Counted from the stretch's first letter, positions 1-8,131 are shown. The stretch: DNA of 54,278 bases from Bacteroidota bacterium (GCA_038746285.1 JBCDKT010000026.1:1-54278), one strand, 5' to 3'. Notes: generated from the sequence alone by a model not told the origin. Made by a program: numbers and translations.

Positions 1-319
1 CCTGGGACTCGGTCGCGTGAGATGCGACGCTGGATGTAGAGGGAGCCACGGGATTTCCTGTTGGCTGGTGGTGCGGAGCTCAGCCCAGCCCGCGGCCCGT
101 GGAGGGCCGCTCTGGGGGACTCCGGCCCGCCGCGTTGACGGGCTCGCCCATCGGCCCGGCATTGCGGCAGGCCGCGCACGTCCCGTCTCGTGTATCACAC
201 CCCTCCGTCGCTCAACCTCCCCTCCTCGGTGAGCGTGCCGCTCCCCGTCTCACGTCAGATGCCCCGACCCCTCGGTCTGCCCTGCCGATTCTTTCGATTA
301 GCGAGGCTGTTTCTTTCGA
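1..319. other. No gene recognised at the left edge
   Basis: I see no convincing gene here. Visible items are a short hairpin (GCGGCCC at 92-98 pairing with GGGCCGC at 104-110) and a direct repeat TTCTTTCGAT at 289-298 and 311-320, just beyond the 3' end of the minus-strand methylase. If that methylase were a full strawberry-notch-like protein, its helicase part would be encoded here, but no such reading frame is present. Confidence 0.5.
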
Positions 320-1339
320 TCAGCCGAAGTAGCGGTCCGCCTGGACGGGCGCGAGGACGCCCAGAGCCTCGGCCACGCTTCCCACGGACGCCTCCACGCA
401 TGCTCTGCTGCGCGCGGGAGCGTTCTCCGGCTCCCGGTCCACGACGAGGACCCGCGTGCGCACGGAGGTCCCGTATGGCCGGTACACGGCCCCGCCGACC
501 TCGACGTCGGCCCGGAGCCGGAACGGGGTGCGGTCGACGGCCTCGAAGAAGGCCCGGTGCGTCGTCTTGCCACGCCGGACGCCCGCGCTGAGCACGGCCA
601 CGAGACGCCCGCCCGGGTCGAGGCGCTTCAGCGCCTGGAGGACGTGGTCGGTCCCGACGGTCACGACGCGGCGACTCCCGAGCCGCCCGGCCGTCCTCGA
701 GAAGGGGGGGTTCATGAGCACAACGTCGGCGCGAGCCTCTGGCGGGAGGATGGCATCCAGGTGGTCTGCGTTCTCGCGCGTCATTGTGCGGGACGGGTCG
801 CGGCCCGCCTCGTCCAGCAGGACCGCTAGCAGGTCGGCCCGACGGTCGCACAACTCGTTGGCGTGGACCGTCGCGTCAGAGGCCAGGGCGAACGTGCAGA
901 GCGCGCCGGTCCCGGCTGAGGGCTCGATCACACGCGACCCGCGCGCGGAGCCGCGCGCACCCACCCCGCTCACCCACGAGCAGAGCGCCGCGTAGGCGGC
1001 GGGCGTCGAGAACTGCTGGTAGTCGTTCTGCGCCGCCGTCCGGCGCGTCTGGCTGGGCAGGAGCGCCGAGAGCCGCTCGACCTCGGCGAGCCCGTCCGAG
1101 GGGTCATCCTCGAGAGGGAGGTCGAGGCGGAGCAGGTGAAGGTGGAGCCCGAGCTCGGCGGCGTCGTAGGCGTCGCGGGGCGAGAACGCGCCCTCGGCGA
1201 GGGTCCCGCCGAAGGCGTCGGCCGCGAGCGCGAAGAGTTCGGCGGACGAAAGCGGTGTCCCGGCTGCGACGGAGCGCCCGACGGACCGAGCGAGGGCGAG
1301 GTTGGCGGTCGAGTTGGGCGGGTTCGGGTTGTGGGTCAT
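320..1339 (-). CDS. DNA adenine-type methyltransferase (strawberry-notch N-terminal-like)
   Basis: This 339-residue protein has the hallmarks of a class I SAM-dependent N6-adenine DNA methylase: a QQFSTP segment near residue 109, motif I (EPSAGTG, about 139-145) and the catalytic NPPF at 210-213. It lacks an obvious target-recognition domain. The QQFSTP/EPSAGTG/NPPF arrangement resembles the methylase-like N-terminal part of plasmid strawberry-notch-type methylase-helicases, but no helicase follows, so it may be a truncated or stand-alone version. I chose the ATG at 1339 because the preceding 31 codons are proline- and basic-rich and overlap the promoter area of lexA; a start at 1432 is possible. 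It is divergent from lexA. The DNA target cannot be inferred. Confidence 0.7.
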   Translation of the reverse strand: MTHNPNPPNSTANLALARSVGRSVAAGTPLSSAELFALAADAFGGTLAEGAFSPRDAYDAAELGLHLHLLRLDLPLEDDPSDGLAEVERLSALLPSQTRRTAAQNDYQQFSTPAAYAALCSWVSGVGARGSARGSRVIEPSAGTGALCTFALASDATVHANELCDRRADLLAVLLDEAGRDPSRTMTRENADHLDAILPPEARADVVLMNPPFSRTAGRLGSRRVVTVGTDHVLQALKRLDPGGRLVAVLSAGVRRGKTTHRAFFEAVDRTPFRLRADVEVGGAVYRPYGTSVRTRVLVVDREPENAPARSRACVEASVGSVAEALGVLAPVQADRYFG

Positions 1340-1545
1340 AGCAGAGGTGGACGGGGTCCGGTCGAGTGGGTGGTGCCGACGGTGCGTCACCGGGGGTCGC
1401 GCCGTCGGCACCGCTAGCCGGGCGCGGCTCACCGACAGTCCGCCAGCTCCCTGCGTCGCGTTTACTCTTATTTCCGAACGACTTGCGAGCGCACGGACCT
1501 CAGCGTGACGACCTCTCCCTCACTCCGATAAAGATTTCCGGGACC

Positions 1546-1571
1546 CAGTTATCACCTAGAGGTGTAAACTG
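1546..1571. promoter_or_regulatory. Candidate LexA operator upstream of lexA
   Basis: A 26-bp dyad sits 28 bp before the lexA start codon. The arms CAGTT..CACCT and AGGTG..AACTG match in 10 of 13 paired positions around a central AG. Position and symmetry are those of an autoregulatory LexA box, but the sequence matches neither the E. coli nor the Bacillus box that I know. The assignment is inference. Confidence 0.5.
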
Positions 1572-1599
1572 ACAGCCACCCCGTCACACGCCCCTCCCC

Positions 1600-2229
1600 G
1601 TGCTCTACCCTCGCCAGTCCGAGCTCCTCGGTCTCATTCGGGACGCCGTCCGCCGCTGCGGCGAGGCCCCGAATGGCCGAGAGCTCGCCCGGCGGATGGG
1701 GCTTCAGAGCACGTCGGCCGTTTATGCCCACCTCCGCAAGCTCGAGGACGCCGGGTTCGTCCGGCTCACGTCGGGCGGGCGAGGCGTGCCGCTCCAAATC
1801 GCTCTCACAGATGAGGGCCACCGGAACGAGCGCGTCCAGCTCTGGCCTCGCCTTGGGACCATCCCGGCCGGGCCGATCACCGACGTCTCGCAGATGGCCG
1901 ACGAGTTCGTCGCCACGCTCCCCGACCTCGTGCCCCAGATGCGGCCGGGCGACTACCTCCTCGACGTCGAGGGGTACTCGATGATCAATGACGGCATCGG
2001 GCCGGGCACGACGCTTGTCATGCGGCCCGACGTCGAGCCGACCGAGCGGGACATCTGCTCGGTCTACGTCGAGGGCGAGGGGAACACGCTCAAGCGCGTC
2101 GCCCGCGACGGGTCCTACGTCGTCCTCGTCGCGGCCAACCCCGACTTCTCCGACCAGCGCCTGCCCGCGCGCATGATCCGGATCCAGGGCGTCGCCATCG
2201 CCACGCTGGCGGTCCGCGCCCTCCGCTGA
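1600..2229 (+). CDS. lexA: LexA-family SOS repressor with intact autoprotease
   Basis: A 209-residue LexA homologue of normal family length. The N-terminal winged-helix DNA-binding domain spans about residues 1-70. The self-cleavage site Ala90-Gly91 lies in a TIPAG context. The catalytic Ser127 (in GYSM) and Lys165 (in NTLKR) of the S24 peptidase fold are both present, so RecA-stimulated autocleavage should work. The start is a GTG that places the helix-turn-helix normally. A 26-bp dyad lies just upstream, suggesting autoregulation. A plasmid-borne LexA could couple replication, transfer or the neighbouring sigma factor to DNA damage. Chromosomal LexA targets cannot be judged from here. Confidence 0.9.
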   Translation: MLYPRQSELLGLIRDAVRRCGEAPNGRELARRMGLQSTSAVYAHLRKLEDAGFVRLTSGGRGVPLQIALTDEGHRNERVQLWPRLGTIPAGPITDVSQMADEFVATLPDLVPQMRPGDYLLDVEGYSMINDGIGPGTTLVMRPDVEPTERDICSVYVEGEGNTLKRVARDGSYVVLVAANPDFSDQRLPARMIRIQGVAIATLAVRALR

Positions 2230-2278
2230 TCCGGCCGCTAGCCCACCTCTCGTCCCTCCGCCTTCCTTACCCCGCCCG

Positions 2279-2947
2279 ATGATCGCCACGGCCCACCTCC
2301 CCGACCGCACGACCCGACGGACGCTTTCGGTCCGTTCGATCCGCACGGCCCTCGACGCCGAGCGCGCCGTCTACGCCGACCTCCGGACGATGGCGAGGCG
2401 ACTCCGCTCGCGCGAGAGCCCTGGGATCACGCTCGGGACGACGGGGCTCGTCCACGAGGCGTACCTCGCGCTCCAGCGGGAGTCCACGCGCGAGGCGAGC
2501 GAGATCGGGCAGCGCGACGCCGTGCCGCTCGGGCTCTACGCCCGCGCGATGCGGAACGTGCTCGTGAGTGCGGCCCGGAAGCGCCGCGCCGACAAGCGCG
2601 GGGGCGGCGTCCGGGCGCTCCCGCTCAGCGAGCACGACGTCCGGGCGGGCTCCGATCCGATGGGCGCCGAGGGGTGGGCCGCGCTCACCGTCGACCTCGA
2701 CGCGGCGATGGAGCGGCTCCGTCGCGTCGGCCCGCGCGGCGAGCGGCTCCGCCGGGTGGTCGAGCTCAAGTTCTTCGCGGGGCTCGAGATCACGGAGATC
2801 GCCGAGGCCACGGGCACGAGCCCGGCGACCGTGAAGCGGGACTGGGAGAAGGCCCGCGTGCTGCTCTACGCCTACGTCACCGACGACGCGGTCTCTGGAG
2901 AGGCAGTCTCCGAGGCCGCCTCAGCCGAAGCGCCAGAGCACAGATGA
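2279..2947 (+). CDS. ECF-type RNA polymerase sigma factor (Sig-70_X6-like)
   Basis: A 222-residue sigma-70 family protein. Region 2 is recognisable around residues 35-105 (the TTGLVHEAYLAL and YARAMRNVLVSAARKRRADKRGG stretches), and region 4 around 150-205 (VELKFFAGLEITEIAEATG followed by SPATVKRDW). This pattern is the ECF subgroup often found next to Ser/Thr kinases in Planctomycetes, Acidobacteria and Rhodothermota. Its stop overlaps the kinase start (ATGA), so the two are translationally coupled and probably act together. The last 20 residues are a non-conserved Ala/Glu-rich tail. Target promoters are unknown. Confidence 0.88.
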   Translation: MIATAHLPDRTTRRTLSVRSIRTALDAERAVYADLRTMARRLRSRESPGITLGTTGLVHEAYLALQRESTREASEIGQRDAVPLGLYARAMRNVLVSAARKRRADKRGGGVRALPLSEHDVRAGSDPMGAEGWAALTVDLDAAMERLRRVGPRGERLRRVVELKFFAGLEITEIAEATGTSPATVKRDWEKARVLLYAYVTDDAVSGEAVSEAASAEAPEHR

Positions 2948-4164
2948 GCCCCTCCCCCGCCCAACCGGACGGCGGGGACGCCGCCGGGCCGCACGCACTT
3001 GATGCCCTCCGACGCCTGATCGACGAGGCGTTGGGGGGCGACCCCGTGGGGAGCGCCGTCCGCGTGGACGGGGTCCTCCTCGACCTGCTCATGGACGCCG
3101 CCCCCGACGGGCGGGAGGCCATCGTCGAGCGGGCACGGTCGTTGTCGCTCGACCTCGGCGAGCGGGCCGCCCGGCTCGCGCGCGCCGTCAGCGCCGCGCC
3201 GGAGGCCGGATTCCTCTCGGGGTCGGCGGCCGAGTCGTTCGCGGCGTGCGTCGCCGACCCGTCCCTCGCGCCTGGAGACGCCGTCGGCGAGTACCGCGTC
3301 CTGGGCGAGATCGGGCGGGGCGGTATGGGCGTCGTCTACCTCGCCGAGCGTCCGGACATCGGACTTCGGGCCGCGCTGAAGGTGCTCTCGGGGATTGTCG
3401 TAGACCCCGATGCCGACCCCGAGACCGAGCGGTTCCTGGAGGAGCGGCGGCACCTCGCGGGGCTCTCCCACCCCAACGTGGCCCGGCTCTACGACGCGGG
3501 CACCACGCCCGACGGGCGGCCCTACTTCGCGATGGAGCACGTGGACGGCGAGACCGTCACGGCCTACGCCCGTCGCCGGGGGCTCGGCCTCCGCGACCGG
3601 CTCGCGCTCTTCGAGCAGGTCTGCCAGGCCGTCCGGCACGCGCACAACCGCGGGCTCGTCCACGGCGACGTCAAGCCCGAGAACGTGCTCGTCACCGACG
3701 ACGACGAGGGCCGTCCGGTCGCCAAGCTCCTCGACTTCGGCGTGGCTGCGCGCTGGCGCTCATCGAGCGAGTGCTCTGCTGGCGATGGTGCCCCTCCCCC
3801 GTCGTGGCGGCCCTTCACCTACGGGTTCACGGCCCCCGAGGTCGTAGCAGGAGGCGAGCCGACGCCCGCGTCCGACGTGTACGCTCTCGGCGTGCTGCTC
3901 CGCGATCTGGTGGAGCGGTCTGAGCGTCGTCGGGTGCCTCACGCAGTCACTGAGGTCCTCCGGTTGACTATCGACCGGGCGGCCAGCACCGCCGCGGGCG
4001 ACCGCCAGCCCTCGGTGGTCGACCTCTCTGCCGAGCTCCGAGCGCTCCCGTGGGAGGTCCGGCGGACGCCCCGCGCCACGCCGTGGGCGGTCGGCGTCGT
4101 GCTCGGTGCCCTCGCCGCGCTGGCGGGGGCCGTCGCCGTCACGTGGAAGTCCGAGCGCGAGTAG
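2944..4164 (+). CDS. Ser/Thr protein kinase with C-terminal membrane anchor
   Basis: A 406-residue Hanks-type kinase. The glycine loop is at 122-131 (GEIGRGGMGV) with ATP-binding Lys146, the catalytic loop is HGDVKPEN at 240-247 (HGD in place of HRD, catalytic Asp242), DFG is at 264-266, and an APE-like TAPEV follows. The first 110 residues are a helical region seen in kinases linked to ECF sigma factors. One membrane helix lies near the C terminus (about 379-400) with only a short charged tail, so there is no extracellular sensor. The ATG overlaps the sigma factor stop. The obvious hypothesis is that it phosphorylates the co-encoded sigma factor or a partner of it. Confidence 0.9.
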   Translation: MSPSPAQPDGGDAAGPHALDALRRLIDEALGGDPVGSAVRVDGVLLDLLMDAAPDGREAIVERARSLSLDLGERAARLARAVSAAPEAGFLSGSAAESFAACVADPSLAPGDAVGEYRVLGEIGRGGMGVVYLAERPDIGLRAALKVLSGIVVDPDADPETERFLEERRHLAGLSHPNVARLYDAGTTPDGRPYFAMEHVDGETVTAYARRRGLGLRDRLALFEQVCQAVRHAHNRGLVHGDVKPENVLVTDDDEGRPVAKLLDFGVAARWRSSSECSAGDGAPPPSWRPFTYGFTAPEVVAGGEPTPASDVYALGVLLRDLVERSERRRVPHAVTEVLRLTIDRAASTAAGDRQPSVVDLSAELRALPWEVRRTPRATPWAVGVVLGALAALAGAVAVTWKSERE

Positions 4165-4169
4165 CGGTG

Positions 4170-4598
4170 CTACCTCCCGCCGCGCCGGAGGCCGAAGTGA
4201 CGGGCTTCGAGGGCGAACCCTCCTCCCCTGCCCCGCTCGGTCTCCTCCAGGTGCTGTCGGAGCGCCTCCTGGACCACGTCGTTCTGGCTTACGCCGCCCT
4301 CCTCGGCCGCCGCCCGGACCTTCGCGCGCATCCAGGCCGGGACGTTCCAGTTGCCCTGGACGATCCGGTCGTACTCGTCGTCGCCCGGCGCGGGTGCCTC
4401 GGGCCGCTGGACGGGCTTGGCCGGTCCGACGGCTCCTCCAGAGGCCGTTTGCCGCGGTTTCTTCTTCGGCTTCGGGCTCTCGGTCTTGAGGGGCTCGTCC
4501 GTCACCGGCGGGGTGGCCGCGCCGAACGCGCCCTCGAAGGCGGTCCCCTCGGTCGTGGCCGGTTCGATGTTGAGGCGGGGCTTGCGAGACTTCGCCAT
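4170..4598 (-). CDS. RHH-like partition partner of ParA
   Basis: A 142-residue protein encoded directly downstream of parA. The N-terminal 75 residues are low-complexity, basic and proline-rich. The C-terminal part (about 80-120, NVPAWMRAKVRAAAEEGG followed by SQNDVVQEALRQHLEE) looks like a ribbon-helix-helix fold of the CopG/ParG type. In type Ib partition systems the small RHH protein binds the centromere, autoregulates the operon and stimulates ParA ATPase, which fits this position. CTAG-rich elements lie on both sides of parA and are the natural candidate binding sites. It runs convergent with the kinase gene, with 5 bp between them. Function is inferred from context and the C-terminal pattern. 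Confidence 0.65.
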   Translation of the reverse strand: MAKSRKPRLNIEPATTEGTAFEGAFGAATPPVTDEPLKTESPKPKKKPRQTASGGAVGPAKPVQRPEAPAPGDDEYDRIVQGNWNVPAWMRAKVRAAAEEGGVSQNDVVQEALRQHLEETERGRGGGFALEARHFGLRRGGR

Positions 4599-4603
4599 AG
4601 GTA

Positions 4604-4634
4604 CTAGGGTCTAGGCGTTAGAGACTAGGGGCTA
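4604..4634. promoter_or_regulatory. CTAG-rich element 1 (between parA and its partner gene)
   Basis: Three CTAG tetramers in 25 bp, including CTAGGGTCTAGG, lie in the 33-bp gap between parA and the downstream RHH gene. The sequence shares the AGGGTCTAG core with four other intergenic elements in this window. A role as centromere or operator is inference. Confidence 0.45.
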
Positions 4635-5411
4635 TACAATTCGCGGTGACGGCCGCGACTCGATCTCGTCGGCGAGCGCAGCGTAGTCCTGCGCCGCCGT
4701 CGAGGACGGGTCGTAGAACGGGAGCGGGACGCGGGCCATCTCGGCCTCGCGGACACGGACGGTCTCGCGGACGTATGTCTTGAGTCCCCCCTCCCCGTCC
4801 GGCCCAGCCGCCTGCTCGGCCACGTACGCGGCGAGGTCGAGGTCGTGGTGGCTCGACACGTTGACGCGCGTCGCGAAGGCGCCCGAGACCGGCGTCGTCC
4901 CGAACCGCTTCGAGAGCTCGACGACGTCGACGAGACCGTCGAGCGCGCCGCGCCCCGAGGCCACGGGGACGTAGACCTCGTCGGCGGACGCGAGCGTGGC
5001 CGTCACGAGCGCCGACGCCTGGGGCGGCGAGTCGATGACGGCGAAGTCGTAGTCGGCCTCGACGGCGTCGAGGAGCCCGACGAGCCGGTTCGCCAGCCGG
5101 GCGACGGCCTGGCCTTCGAACTGGACGAGTTGGCGGCTGGCGGGGACGAGATGGAGAGCCCCGCCGCCATCGCCGAGCGCGCCGTCCCAGTCCGGCGTCT
5201 CGACGGCGTCCGACGCCTCGACCTCGCCCTTGAGGAACCGTGCGGCGGCGTGGGACGGGTCGAGTCCGGCCGACTTCGTGAGCGTGGCTTGGGGGTCGAG
5301 GTCGACGAGAAGCACGCGGTGGCCCCGCCGAGCCAGCTCGGCGGCGACCGAGAGCGAGGAGGTCGTCTTGGACGACCCGCCTTTGAGGTTGCTGAAGGCG
5401 ATGACGCGCAC
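4632..5411 (-). CDS. parA: ParA-family partition ATPase
   Basis: A 259-residue P-loop ATPase of the MinD/ParA group. The deviant Walker A motif KGGSSKTT is at residues 10-17, the switch I-like VDLDPQ near 36-41 and the Walker B-like VIDSPP near 123-128. There is no N-terminal helix-turn-helix extension, so it is the short (type Ib) form whose partner is usually a small RHH protein, as found immediately downstream. The start is a GTG. Its upstream region (5412-5482) is packed with CTAG palindromes that could be the operator or centromere. It should position plasmid copies at cell division. Confidence 0.92.
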   Translation of the reverse strand: MRVIAFSNLKGGSSKTTSSLSVAAELARRGHRVLLVDLDPQATLTKSAGLDPSHAAARFLKGEVEASDAVETPDWDGALGDGGGALHLVPASRQLVQFEGQAVARLANRLVGLLDAVEADYDFAVIDSPPQASALVTATLASADEVYVPVASGRGALDGLVDVVELSKRFGTTPVSGAFATRVNVSSHHDLDLAAYVAEQAAGPDGEGGLKTYVRETVRVREAEMARVPLPFYDPSSTAAQDYAALADEIESRPSPRIV

Positions 5412-5436
5412 GAGGGAGAGGGCTGGGTCCTGCCTC

Positions 5437-5482
5437 CTAGATACTACTAGCTAGGGTCTATTGTCGAGCGTCTAGACGCTAG
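5437..5482. promoter_or_regulatory. CTAG-rich element 2 (upstream of parA)
   Basis: Five CTAG tetramers in 46 bp, with CTAGGGTCTA at 5451-5460 and a perfect 14-bp palindrome AGCGTCTAGACGCT at 5467-5480. It lies in the promoter region of parA, between parA and the divergent TraF-like gene. Two more CTAGs follow at 5535 and 5549. Confidence 0.5.
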
Positions 5483-5605
5483 ACTATATGATATGAGCCT
5501 CTGGGCGGTGCCGACGCGCTGTGGAAAAGGACAACTAGAGCCTTGATGCTAGAACGACACTGTGCCACCACCGCTGTCAGGGGAGCGACCACAACTCGAT
5601 TTCGC

Positions 5606-6124
5606 ATGTGGCCGCTAGCGCTGGTCGTCGGAGTCCTCGTGGTTCTCGTGGCGACGGCGTCCGGCGTCCGCGTCAACACGACGCCAAGCCTACCACGCGG
5701 CCTCTACATCGCCTCGGCGGTAGGGGAGCGGCCCGTCGCGCGCGGCGATATCATCGCGGCCTGCCCCGACACGCTGGCGGTCCTACGGCTCGGGCGGTAC
5801 TGGACGAACGGGCGGTGCCCAGGTGGCGCGAACCGCTCCGACGGCGTGCGGCCCCTGGCGAAGCCCGTCGCGGGACTCCCCGGCGACACCGTCCGCGTCG
5901 ACAGCGCAGGCGTGTGGGTGGGGGAAAGGCTCCTGCCCGCGAGCCGCCCGCTCCTCCGCGACCGCGCGGGCCGCTCCGTCCGGCCTCAGTTCGGGGTCCA
6001 CGCCCTCGGTCCCGGTGAGTACTGGCTCCACTCGGGCCGCGTCCCGACCTCCATCGACTCCCGCTACGCCGGTCCCGTCCGCGTCGTCTTGGAGCGCGTC
6101 CGACCGCTCTGGACAGAGCCATGA
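5606..6124 (+). CDS. traF: TraF-like S26 signal peptidase
   Basis: A 172-residue type I signal peptidase-like protein of the TraF group. An N-terminal membrane anchor spans residues 2-20. NTTPSLPRGLY carries the nucleophile Ser28, Lys86 lies in the segment LAKPVAGLPGD, and SIDSRYAGP near the C terminus is the typical family box. TraF processes and cyclises the TrbC pilin in RP4-type systems, which fits the trb operon that follows. I chose the ATG at 5606 because the codons between an earlier ATG at 5546 and this one (cta, gaa, tgt, agg, aca, ttt) do not fit the strong GC-ending bias and overlap CTAG elements. Confidence 0.82.
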   Translation: MWPLALVVGVLVVLVATASGVRVNTTPSLPRGLYIASAVGERPVARGDIIAACPDTLAVLRLGRYWTNGRCPGGANRSDGVRPLAKPVAGLPGDTVRVDSAGVWVGERLLPASRPLLRDRAGRSVRPQFGVHALGPGEYWLHSGRVPTSIDSRYAGPVRVVLERVRPLWTEP

Positions 6125-6141
6125 GCCATGCTCGTGTTCGC

Positions 6142-6166
6142 CTAGAGCATAGGGTCTAGATCCTAG
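6142..6166. promoter_or_regulatory. CTAG-rich element 3 (upstream of trbB)
   Basis: Three CTAGs, including AGGGTCTAGATCCTAG, lie 135 bp before trbB and just after traF. The core is the same as in the parA elements. It is a candidate operator for the transfer operon. No other feature is evident in the 176-bp gap. Confidence 0.45.
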
Positions 6167-6300
6167 CAATAGTCGTGAGCCACGTTCAAGCTGCACCGCG
6201 CTCTACCCAGCGGATCCGCCCGAACCGCTCTCCGAACGAGGTGATAGCCCGGTGAGCCCGGCCAAACGCGGGTCCCCACTTTCCAGCCGCCGTGCCCCCG

Positions 6301-7290
6301 ATGATTTCCTCGCCCTCGCCTGAGGCCCCACCGCCGGGCGGGGGCGGGGACCGCGAGGCCCGTTACCGCGAGCTCATGGAGCGGTACCTCGGCCCCGACG
6401 TCGTGCGCGCGTTCGCCGACGACGACGTGACCGAGGTGTACGCCAACGCCGACGGCCGCCTCCGTCTCGACACGCACTCGCACGGCAAGGTGCTCGCGGG
6501 CGCCCGGCTCCGCCCGGCCCGCGTCGAGCAGTTCTTGCACGCGGTCGCCGCCTTCCACGGCGACGCGCTCCACGGCGGGACCCCGTCGGTCCAGGCCGAG
6601 CTCCCGGACGAGACGTTCGGGGGCGCCCGTCTCCAGGGGTTCCTCTCGCCGCTCGCGGCGGCGGCCTCGTTCGTGATCCGCAAGCGGGCCGCGCGGGTGT
6701 TCAGCCTCGACAGCTACGTCGACACGGGCGTGATGACGGCCGAGCAGCGCGACGCGCTCCGAAAGGCCGTCCGCGAGCACGAGAACGTCCTCGTCTGCGG
6801 CGGGACGGGGTCGGGGAAGACGACGCTGTGCAACGCGCTCCTGCGGGAGATGACCGGCCAGTTCCCTGAGGAGCGGATCGTGGTTCTCGAGGACACGGGC
6901 GAGCTCCAGTGCACGGCCGACGACCACCTCGCGCTCCGAACGTCCGACGACGTCTCACTCGCCGACCTTGTCCGCCACACGCTCCGCTGCACGCCCGACC
7001 GGATCGTCGTCGGCGAGGTCCGCGACGAGGCCGCGCTCCACCTCCTCGACGCCTGGGCGACCGGCCACCCCGGCGGGTGCGCGACGCTCCACGCGACGAC
7101 GGCGCTCGGGGCGCTCCACCGGCTCGGACGGCTCGCGCAGCGGGCCAACGTGCCGCCCCAGCACGAGCTGGTGGCCGAGGCCGTCGGCGTGGTGCTGGTG
7201 ATCCAGGGCGGCAACCAGGGGCGGCGCGTGACGGAGCTCGTCCGCGTCGAGGGCAAGACGGGCGGGGCCTACGAGCTCACGCCCGTCTGA
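6301..7290 (+). CDS. trbB: TrbB/VirB11 conjugation ATPase
   Basis: A 329-residue secretion ATPase of the VirB11/TrbB group. The Walker A motif GGTGSGKTT is near residues 167-175, an Asp-box-like VVLEDTGELQ follows, then the RIVVGEVRDEAALHLLDAW block and the His-box stretch GHPGGCATLHA. It lacks membrane segments and should form a cytoplasmic hexamer that powers pilus assembly and substrate transfer. It is the first gene of a trb operon in the order B-C-D-E. A GTG nine bases upstream (6292) is an alternative start. Confidence 0.93.
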   Translation: MISSPSPEAPPPGGGGDREARYRELMERYLGPDVVRAFADDDVTEVYANADGRLRLDTHSHGKVLAGARLRPARVEQFLHAVAAFHGDALHGGTPSVQAELPDETFGGARLQGFLSPLAAAASFVIRKRAARVFSLDSYVDTGVMTAEQRDALRKAVREHENVLVCGGTGSGKTTLCNALLREMTGQFPEERIVVLEDTGELQCTADDHLALRTSDDVSLADLVRHTLRCTPDRIVVGEVRDEAALHLLDAWATGHPGGCATLHATTALGALHRLGRLAQRANVPPQHELVAEAVGVVLVIQGGNQGRRVTELVRVEGKTGGAYELTPV

Positions 7291-7414
7291 GCGCCTCTGT
7301 GAGCGCGACGTCGCCCGGGTGAGCCTCGGACGCGGCCCGCCGCGCTCTCGCGCAGTAGGCGGCCCTCCAGAGCCTCTGGCGAGCCGCCGCGACCCCTCAC
7401 TCCACCCCACGCCC

Positions 7415-7753
7415 ATGCCCCGCTCGCTCCAGCCCGACTCTAGCCGCCGTGTCCTCGTCGGACGCGCCCTCACGCTCCTCGCCCTCGCGGCCGTCCTCGC
7501 CGACCCCGCCGCGGCCTCTGGCGGCGCGGCCATGCCGTGGGACGGCCCGCTCCAGACCATCGCCGACGCGCTCACCGGCAACACGATCCGGCTCGTCGCC
7601 GTAATCGCGCTCGCCGCCGGCGGCATCGTGTGGGCGTTCACTAAGAACGAGGAGGGCGTCAAGCGGATTGGCCAGGCCGTGCTCGGTCTCGGCGTCGCCA
7701 TCGGCGCGGCCTCGTTCGCCGCCACACTCGGCATCTCGGGCTCGACGTTTTGA
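7415..7753 (+). CDS. trbC: TrbC/VirB2 conjugative pilin
   Basis: A 112-residue small membrane protein. It has a long basic N-terminal region and signal segment (about 12-35, likely cleavage after an Ala-rich stretch before SGG) and two hydrophobic helices (about 55-76 and 86-110) separated by a short charged loop. This is the layout of VirB2/TrbC pilins. In RP4-like systems the pilin is trimmed and cyclised by TraF, whose homologue lies upstream. I chose the ATG at 7415 because it gives a compact signal peptide; the gap before it contains one copy of the 9-mer repeat. Its stop overlaps the trbD start. Confidence 0.85.
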   Translation: MPRSLQPDSSRRVLVGRALTLLALAAVLADPAAASGGAAMPWDGPLQTIADALTGNTIRLVAVIALAAGGIVWAFTKNEEGVKRIGQAVLGLGVAIGAASFAATLGISGSTF

Positions 7754-8094
7754 GCGCGGCCCGCAGCGGGGGAGGGGGGAAGCTCCCCGAGCGGCCCGTC
7801 CACCAGTCGCTCGTCCGGACGCCGCGCTACGCCGGGGTCGACCGGACCTTCCTCGTCTTGGAGGTCACGCTCGTCGTCTGCCTGGGCTACCTCATGGGGC
7901 TCTCGTGGGCGACGGCGGGCGTCGTGCTCCTCACCGTCGGCGTGGTCCACCCACTCATGGTCCGGCTCTCGGCCGACGACGAGCTCCTGCCGCACCTCGT
8001 CGTGCGGACGCTCACGCAGGCCGACGCCTACGACGCGCTCCCACACGCCTCTGGCCCCGTCCGCAAGCCGAGCCCGGCCGTTCCCACGCCCTAG
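7750..8094 (+). CDS. trbD: TrbD/VirB3 mating-channel protein
   Basis: A 114-residue protein with one long or paired hydrophobic segment (about 33-68) after a basic region containing the characteristic HQSLVRTPRYAGVDRTF stretch. VirB3/TrbD proteins are small inner-membrane subunits that bind the VirB4/TrbE ATPase encoded next. Translation probably begins at a TTG that overlaps the trbC stop (TTGA), an unusual start decided by this overlap and the absence of an ATG before the conserved region. It ends in a proline-rich tail containing one 9-mer copy. Confidence 0.85.
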   Translation: MSAARSGGGGKLPERPVHQSLVRTPRYAGVDRTFLVLEVTLVVCLGYLMGLSWATAGVVLLTVGVVHPLMVRLSADDELLPHLVVRTLTQADAYDALPHASGPVRKPSPAVPTP

Positions 8095-8128
8095 CCGTGA
8101 CGGCTAGTCCCTAGCGTCTAGACCCTAG
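8091..8128. promoter_or_regulatory. CTAG-rich element 4 (upstream of trbE)
   Basis: Five CTAGs lie in the 37-bp gap between trbD and trbE. They form a 17-bp near-palindrome (CTAGCCGT and ACGGCTAG around one G, 8091-8107) followed by CTAGCGTCTAGACCCTAG at 8111-8128. The element ends three bases before the trbE start codon, so a bound protein could block translation or internal transcription. Confidence 0.5.
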
Positions 8129-8131
8129 ATC

